A stretch of DNA of 8,630 nucleotides from an uncultured Robinsoniella sp. Its GTDB lineage: Bacteria > Bacillota > Clostridia > Lachnospirales > Lachnospiraceae. Each line of letters begins with the position of its first letter. Position 1 is the first letter of the stretch. The stretch spans positions 1-8,630 of the forward strand of contig UQCR01000183.1 in the NCBI GenBank assembly GCA_900539655.1. The letters run 5' to 3'. The position numbers were made by a program, and so were the translations under genes. The notes beneath the pieces were generated by a model that saw only the letters and a program-made list of their open reading frames with translations, was not told the origin of the DNA and searched no databases. Of this stretch, positions 5,588 through 8,630 are shown piece by piece.

Positions 5588-7344
5588 AAAAGATTGCAAG
5601 ATGGTTTGGAAAGTGTAAGATCAAGGATCAGATCAGAACAGCGATTATTGCCCTGGCTGTTTTTTCCACGGTACTGCTGGGGGTTTTGAGCTACTTTCTG
5701 TCCAAGCACATTATTGAGCGGAATTACCAGGAGGACTTTTCCTACAACCTGGAAATCTCCGATGAAATTACGGATATACAATTAAATAATATTATAGAAC
5801 TCACCAGAAACCTGCTTGTCAATCCCAGCTTTATGTCTGTCTTCCGGGAATCCGCCAAGATTGACAACAAGGATTTTTCCAGTACAGAACGGCATACGCT
5901 GGAATCTTATCTGGGCAGGGTTGCAACCCAGGAAACCCTGATCGGTGAAATTATTGTATTGGATAAAACAGGAAAACTTTACACTTATTCTGCCAATTCA
6001 GGAGAAAGTGTCTCTTATCATGTTGAAAATGTACTGGAGACCAGCTGGATAAAAGAAATGAATGAAGCCGGTGGTAAAGAAGTATTCTACGGACAGAATA
6101 TATTGAACCCGGATAAAAACCGGGGCATGGTATCCATGGGAAAGTTACTGGTGGATCCTGGTAATTATGAGGGCATCGGATATATGGTGGTGAATATCCG
6201 GCAGAAGATATTTGAGAAATCCTTTGGTTCTACCCACCGGGCAAATCAAAGCGTATCATTTATGGTGGTAAATGATGATAAGGATGGTGGCATTATATAT
6301 TTCAGAGGAAATCAGGAAGACCAGGAAGAGATTGAGCAGGAGTATTTCCGGGAATCCGGGTTTGGAAACCAGTTTGTCTTTGCCAGCGTGGAAAATGACC
6401 CTACCGGATGGAAAATGGTGAGCATTATAAGGAAAAGCGAACTTACCAGGGACAGTAATGTGATCGGTGCCATTATAATGGGTGTGATTTTAATGCTGGT
6501 AGTATCAGGCTATTATATTTCCAGATTTATATCCGGGAAAATCTATGAACCGCTTCGGAAACTGGAGAACACCATTAAGGAAGTGGGAGAGGGAAACCGT
6601 AACATCACTGAAGAATTTGATTCCAGCGAGGTTGGGCAGATTGGTGACAAATTCAAGCAGATGGTTAACAATAACCTGGAGCTTCGGGAGCGTCTGTTAT
6701 CCAGTGAACTTAAGGAAAGGGAATCAGAGCTGCTGCTTTTGCAGTCACAGATCAATCCCCATTTTTTATATAATACAATGGATTCCCTGTACTGTATGGC
6801 TGTGATTCATGAGGCTGATGATATGGCGCAGATGGTAGACGCCCTGGCACGTACGTTCAGACTGAGCCTGAATAAAGGCAATAAGCTTATCAGAGTTGCA
6901 GATGAAGTTGCTCATATAAAGTCCTATATGGAAGTACAGAATTTTCGGTATAATAACAGGTTTGAGCTGGTGATTGATATACCGGGTTCATTAGACGATG
7001 TCTATATTTTAAAGTTTATCCTGCAGCCCTTTGTAGAAAATGCAATGTATCACGGACTGGAGCCGCAAATAGGGAAAGGCAGTATCAAAGTCACAGCTGT
7101 CAGGGAGGTTGATAAGATTATTTTCACCATTGAGGATGACGGAGTGGGAATAGCTGATTTATCTGTACTGGAAAAAGGATATGGGGTGCGGAATGTAAGG
7201 GAACGTATTGCACTGTTTTATGGGGAAGGTTATGGAGTCAGATTTGACAGTGAGCCTGGTGTGGGGACAAAGGTCACGGTCACGGTAGGTTTGTCTTATC
7301 AGGAAGGAGTAATTGCAAATGAAAAGAGTAGTGATCGTGGATGA
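5584..7344 (+). CDS. YesM-family sensor histidine kinase
   Basis: A membrane sensor kinase of 586 residues that should phosphorylate the response regulator encoded next. Transmembrane segment 1 is about 19-40. An extracytoplasmic sensor region of about 250 residues, probably Cache-like, follows, and then transmembrane segment 2 at about 292-314. A HAMP linker runs from about 315 to 367. The kinase core has the His_kinase signature QSQINPHFLYNT with phospho-acceptor His393. The ATPase domain shows QPFVENAMYHG (N box, Asn486), EDDGVGI (517-523), GYGVRNVRERI (532-542) and EPGVGTKVTV (557-566). GAGG lies 8 nt before the ATG. YesM/YesN pairs in Firmicutes commonly control sugar or oligosaccharide uptake and plant-polysaccharide use, which fits the divergent hydrolase operon. 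The signal is unknown, and no substrate-binding protein or transporter is in the window. Confidence 0.95.
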   Translation: MKKIARWFGKCKIKDQIRTAIIALAVFSTVLLGVLSYFLSKHIIERNYQEDFSYNLEISDEITDIQLNNIIELTRNLLVNPSFMSVFRESAKIDNKDFSSTERHTLESYLGRVATQETLIGEIIVLDKTGKLYTYSANSGESVSYHVENVLETSWIKEMNEAGGKEVFYGQNILNPDKNRGMVSMGKLLVDPGNYEGIGYMVVNIRQKIFEKSFGSTHRANQSVSFMVVNDDKDGGIIYFRGNQEDQEEIEQEYFRESGFGNQFVFASVENDPTGWKMVSIIRKSELTRDSNVIGAIIMGVILMLVVSGYYISRFISGKIYEPLRKLENTIKEVGEGNRNITEEFDSSEVGQIGDKFKQMVNNNLELRERLLSSELKERESELLLLQSQINPHFLYNTMDSLYCMAVIHEADDMAQMVDALARTFRLSLNKGNKLIRVADEVAHIKSYMEVQNFRYNNRFELVIDIPGSLDDVYILKFILQPFVENAMYHGLEPQIGKGSIKVTAVREVDKIIFTIEDDGVGIADLSVLEKGYGVRNVRERIALFYGEGYGVRFDSEPGVGTKVTVTVGLSYQEGVIANEKSSDRG

Positions 7345-8395
7345 TGAATATATTGTGGTAAATGGAATAAAGGCGATGATTGCCAGAGAAAAAATGGATT
7401 TCGAAGTGGTCGGTTTTGCTTATGACGGGATTGAAGGGCTACGTGTGATCCTGGAAGAAAAACCCGACTTGGTAATTACAGACATCCGAATGCCTGGTAT
7501 GGACGGGCTATCTTTAATTGAGGAAGCCAGAGAGTACACTCCGGATACCATTTTTGTGGTGATCAGCGGATATCAGGAATTTGAGTATGCGAGAAAGGCA
7601 CTGCTTCTTGGAGTGCGGGGATACATCGATAAACCCATAACGATGGACAAGATACGGGATACCATGGAGATGACGGAAAGTCTTCTGACTGACCGGGCGA
7701 ATCAGTCCCGCAAAGAGGAGGCTCAGACCAGGAAGAAAGAATTTCAAGACGTCAGTCAGGAGCTGATGCAATCCTTAGAGAAGGCTGATATTTCTGCCTG
7801 TGAAGAGATACTTTCCGGAACCCTGGGGGCGCTTCAGAATTATACGGATTCCCTGGAAGAATACAAGAAGGAAAGTTATAAGATGGTCTGTCTTGCCCTT
7901 GGCATTTACTTTGAAAAGAGAAGGGAAAGAAAAGAAGACCAGCATTTCCCGTCCTATCAAAATGTGGAAAATATGGAGACCTATGAAGAGGTAAATACCT
8001 TTGTGGAAGAAATATTCAGGTCCATGCTCCAAAGAATGGAGGTCTCAAGGATCGGGGGAATGCACCGAACCGTGGAAAAGCTGCTGGCCTATATCAATGA
8101 AAACTATCACCGGGACATTGGACTGGCTGAACTGGCGGATATGGTAGCCATGAATCCGGCGTATTTAAGCATACTCTTCAAAGATGAAGTAGGCATGAGC
8201 TACATCAAATATCTGACAAAGACCCGCATGGAACATGCCAGGGAACTTCTGAACCAGGGTTATAAGGTTGGAGAAGTCAGTGAGAAAGTAGGATACAGCA
8301 ACTATCGGTATTTCTGTGATATTTTTAAGAAGAATGTGGGGCAGACGCCCAATGAGTATAAGGGGACGGTGAGAAGGAAAAATGATGGGGGATGA
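7319..8395 (+). CDS. YesN-type response regulator with AraC DNA-binding domain
   Basis: The 358-residue partner of the preceding kinase. The receiver domain (about 1-120) has acidic Asp8-Asp9, phospho-acceptor Asp55 (TDIRMPGMDG), Ser83 and Lys105 (DKP), so it should be functional. A charged, helix-rich linker (about 120-245) follows. The C-terminal AraC/XylS double helix-turn-helix (about 250-348) shows LAELADMVAMNPAYLSILFK and VGYSNYRYFCDIFKKNVGQTPNEY. I start at the ATG at 7319 because AGGAAGGAG (7301-7309) is 9 nt upstream; the in-frame TTG at 7313 is too close. The gene overlaps the kinase end by 26 nt, which implies translational coupling. Targets are unknown; the divergent racemase/hydrolase promoters and a nearby but unseen transporter are the obvious candidates. 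Confidence 0.95.
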   Translation: MKRVVIVDDEYIVVNGIKAMIAREKMDFEVVGFAYDGIEGLRVILEEKPDLVITDIRMPGMDGLSLIEEAREYTPDTIFVVISGYQEFEYARKALLLGVRGYIDKPITMDKIRDTMEMTESLLTDRANQSRKEEAQTRKKEFQDVSQELMQSLEKADISACEEILSGTLGALQNYTDSLEEYKKESYKMVCLALGIYFEKRRERKEDQHFPSYQNVENMETYEEVNTFVEEIFRSMLQRMEVSRIGGMHRTVEKLLAYINENYHRDIGLAELADMVAMNPAYLSILFKDEVGMSYIKYLTKTRMEHARELLNQGYKVGEVSEKVGYSNYRYFCDIFKKNVGQTPNEYKGTVRRKNDGG

Positions 8396-8400
8396 TTGGT

Positions 8401-8592
8401 ACGCGGGCATTCGCTGAGAAATGACGCTTTGTGTCTGTAGGTAGTGTACAGAAAGAGAAGGGGGCGAGCCAGGACATTGATTTGGAAGGCTTACCGCAGA
8501 ACTGGTATTTTCTAACCTTCCCAGAGCCCTTTTTGGCGGCACGCGGGCATTCGCTCCGAAATCCTGATGCATTTCGCAGCTCAGTGCCCGCT
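8401..8592. repeat. Structured intergenic repeat with two direct and one inverted arm
   Basis: A 15-base word, ACGCGGGCATTCGCT, occurs at 8401-8415 and again at 8541-8555, each followed two bases later by GAAAT. The inverse of the same motif lies at 8571-8592 (ATTTCGCAGCTCAGTGCCCGC, in parts ATTTCGC / AGC / TGCCCGC). The copy at 8541 pairs locally with the inverted arm (GCGGGCA 8543-8549 with TGCCCGC 8585-8591; CGAAAT 8557-8562 with ATTTCG 8571-8576). The copy at 8401 could pair with the same arm instead, which would make a 192-bp unit with imperfect terminal inverted repeats. The segment is G+C-richer than the genes beside it. It is probably a dispersed palindromic or miniature element; no transposase is seen. 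Confidence 0.55.
8484..8521. repeat. Inner hairpin of the right-end repeat region
   Basis: GGAAGG (8484-8489) pairs with CCTTCC (8516-8521), continued by TTA/TAA (8491-8493 and 8513-8515) with one bulged base, around a 19-nt loop. It lies between the two direct GCGGGCA copies and is likely part of the same repeated element. Confidence 0.4.
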
Positions 8593-8630
8593 TACAATCC
8601 GATGTGAGACAGTCGAATTGTATCCGCCAA
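8533..8630. repeat. Nested inverted repeat closing two hairpins at the window edge
   Basis: TTGGCGG (8533-8539) is matched by CCGCCAA (8624-8630) at the very end of the window. Between them lie the GCGGGCA/TGCCCGC hairpin and a second stem, TACAAT (8593-8598) with ATTGTA (8617-8622), extended by CGA/TCG after one mismatch. Together they give a closed stem carrying two arms. The element may continue past the window end. Confidence 0.4.

Noticed and set aside
8165..8572. 135-residue minus-strand open frame over the end of the response regulator and the right-end repeat
   Set aside because: It is antisense to the conserved AraC domain and otherwise runs through the inverted-repeat region. Its composition is not protein-like and it has no family motif.

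Overview
The window looks like chromosomal DNA of a low-to-mid G+C Firmicute, most likely a gut Lachnospiraceae-type clostridium. The reasons are the codon use, the strong AGGAGG-type ribosome binding sites, a YesM/YesN-type two-component pair, a cytoplasmic GH127-type glycosidase and a G+C-richer intergenic repeat. This placement is inference; no rRNA or other marker gene is present.

Layout: positions 167-5257 hold four genes on the minus strand. In transcription order they are an Asp/Glu-racemase-superfamily protein (4583-5257), a GH127/DUF1680 beta-L-arabinofuranosidase-like hydrolase (2424-4400), a GntR/FadR-type regulator with an FCD ligand domain (1643-2371) and a four-carbon acid sugar kinase of the DUF1537 family (167-1612). 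The last three are tightly packed (gaps of 52 and 30 nt) and read as one operon. The racemase gene sits 182 nt upstream of the hydrolase, and that gap holds a perfect 17-bp palindrome next to a -10-like box. This is a good candidate for the operator of the GntR protein encoded in the same operon. Diverging to the right, on the plus strand, are a YesM-type sensor histidine kinase (5584-7344) and its YesN/AraC-type response regulator (7319-8395), which overlap by 26 nt. The divergent 326-bp control region between racemase and kinase contains a perfect 11-bp hairpin just upstream of the racemase ribosome binding site, a consensus TATAAT box abutting an inverted repeat, and a possible TTG-started leader peptide whose stop overlaps the kinase ATG.

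How the parts may work together (inference): the membrane sensor kinase detects an extracellular sugar or oligosaccharide signal and the AraC-type regulator switches on uptake or catabolic genes. An imported glycoside is then cleaved in the cytoplasm by the GH127 protein, and an acid-sugar product is phosphorylated by the DUF1537 kinase. The GntR/FCD protein would sense a pathway acid and derepress the operon. No transporter, dehydrogenase, decarboxylase or aldolase is present in the window, so the pathway is incomplete here. The most notable points are the pairing of a GH127 glycosidase with an acid-sugar kinase and a racemase-like protein, and the glutamine found where the GH127 general acid/base glutamate is expected.

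The right end (8396-8630) has no convincing gene. It is a structured repeat region with two direct copies and one inverted copy of a motif beginning GCGGGCA, plus further nested hairpins. The left end (1-166) has no complete gene.
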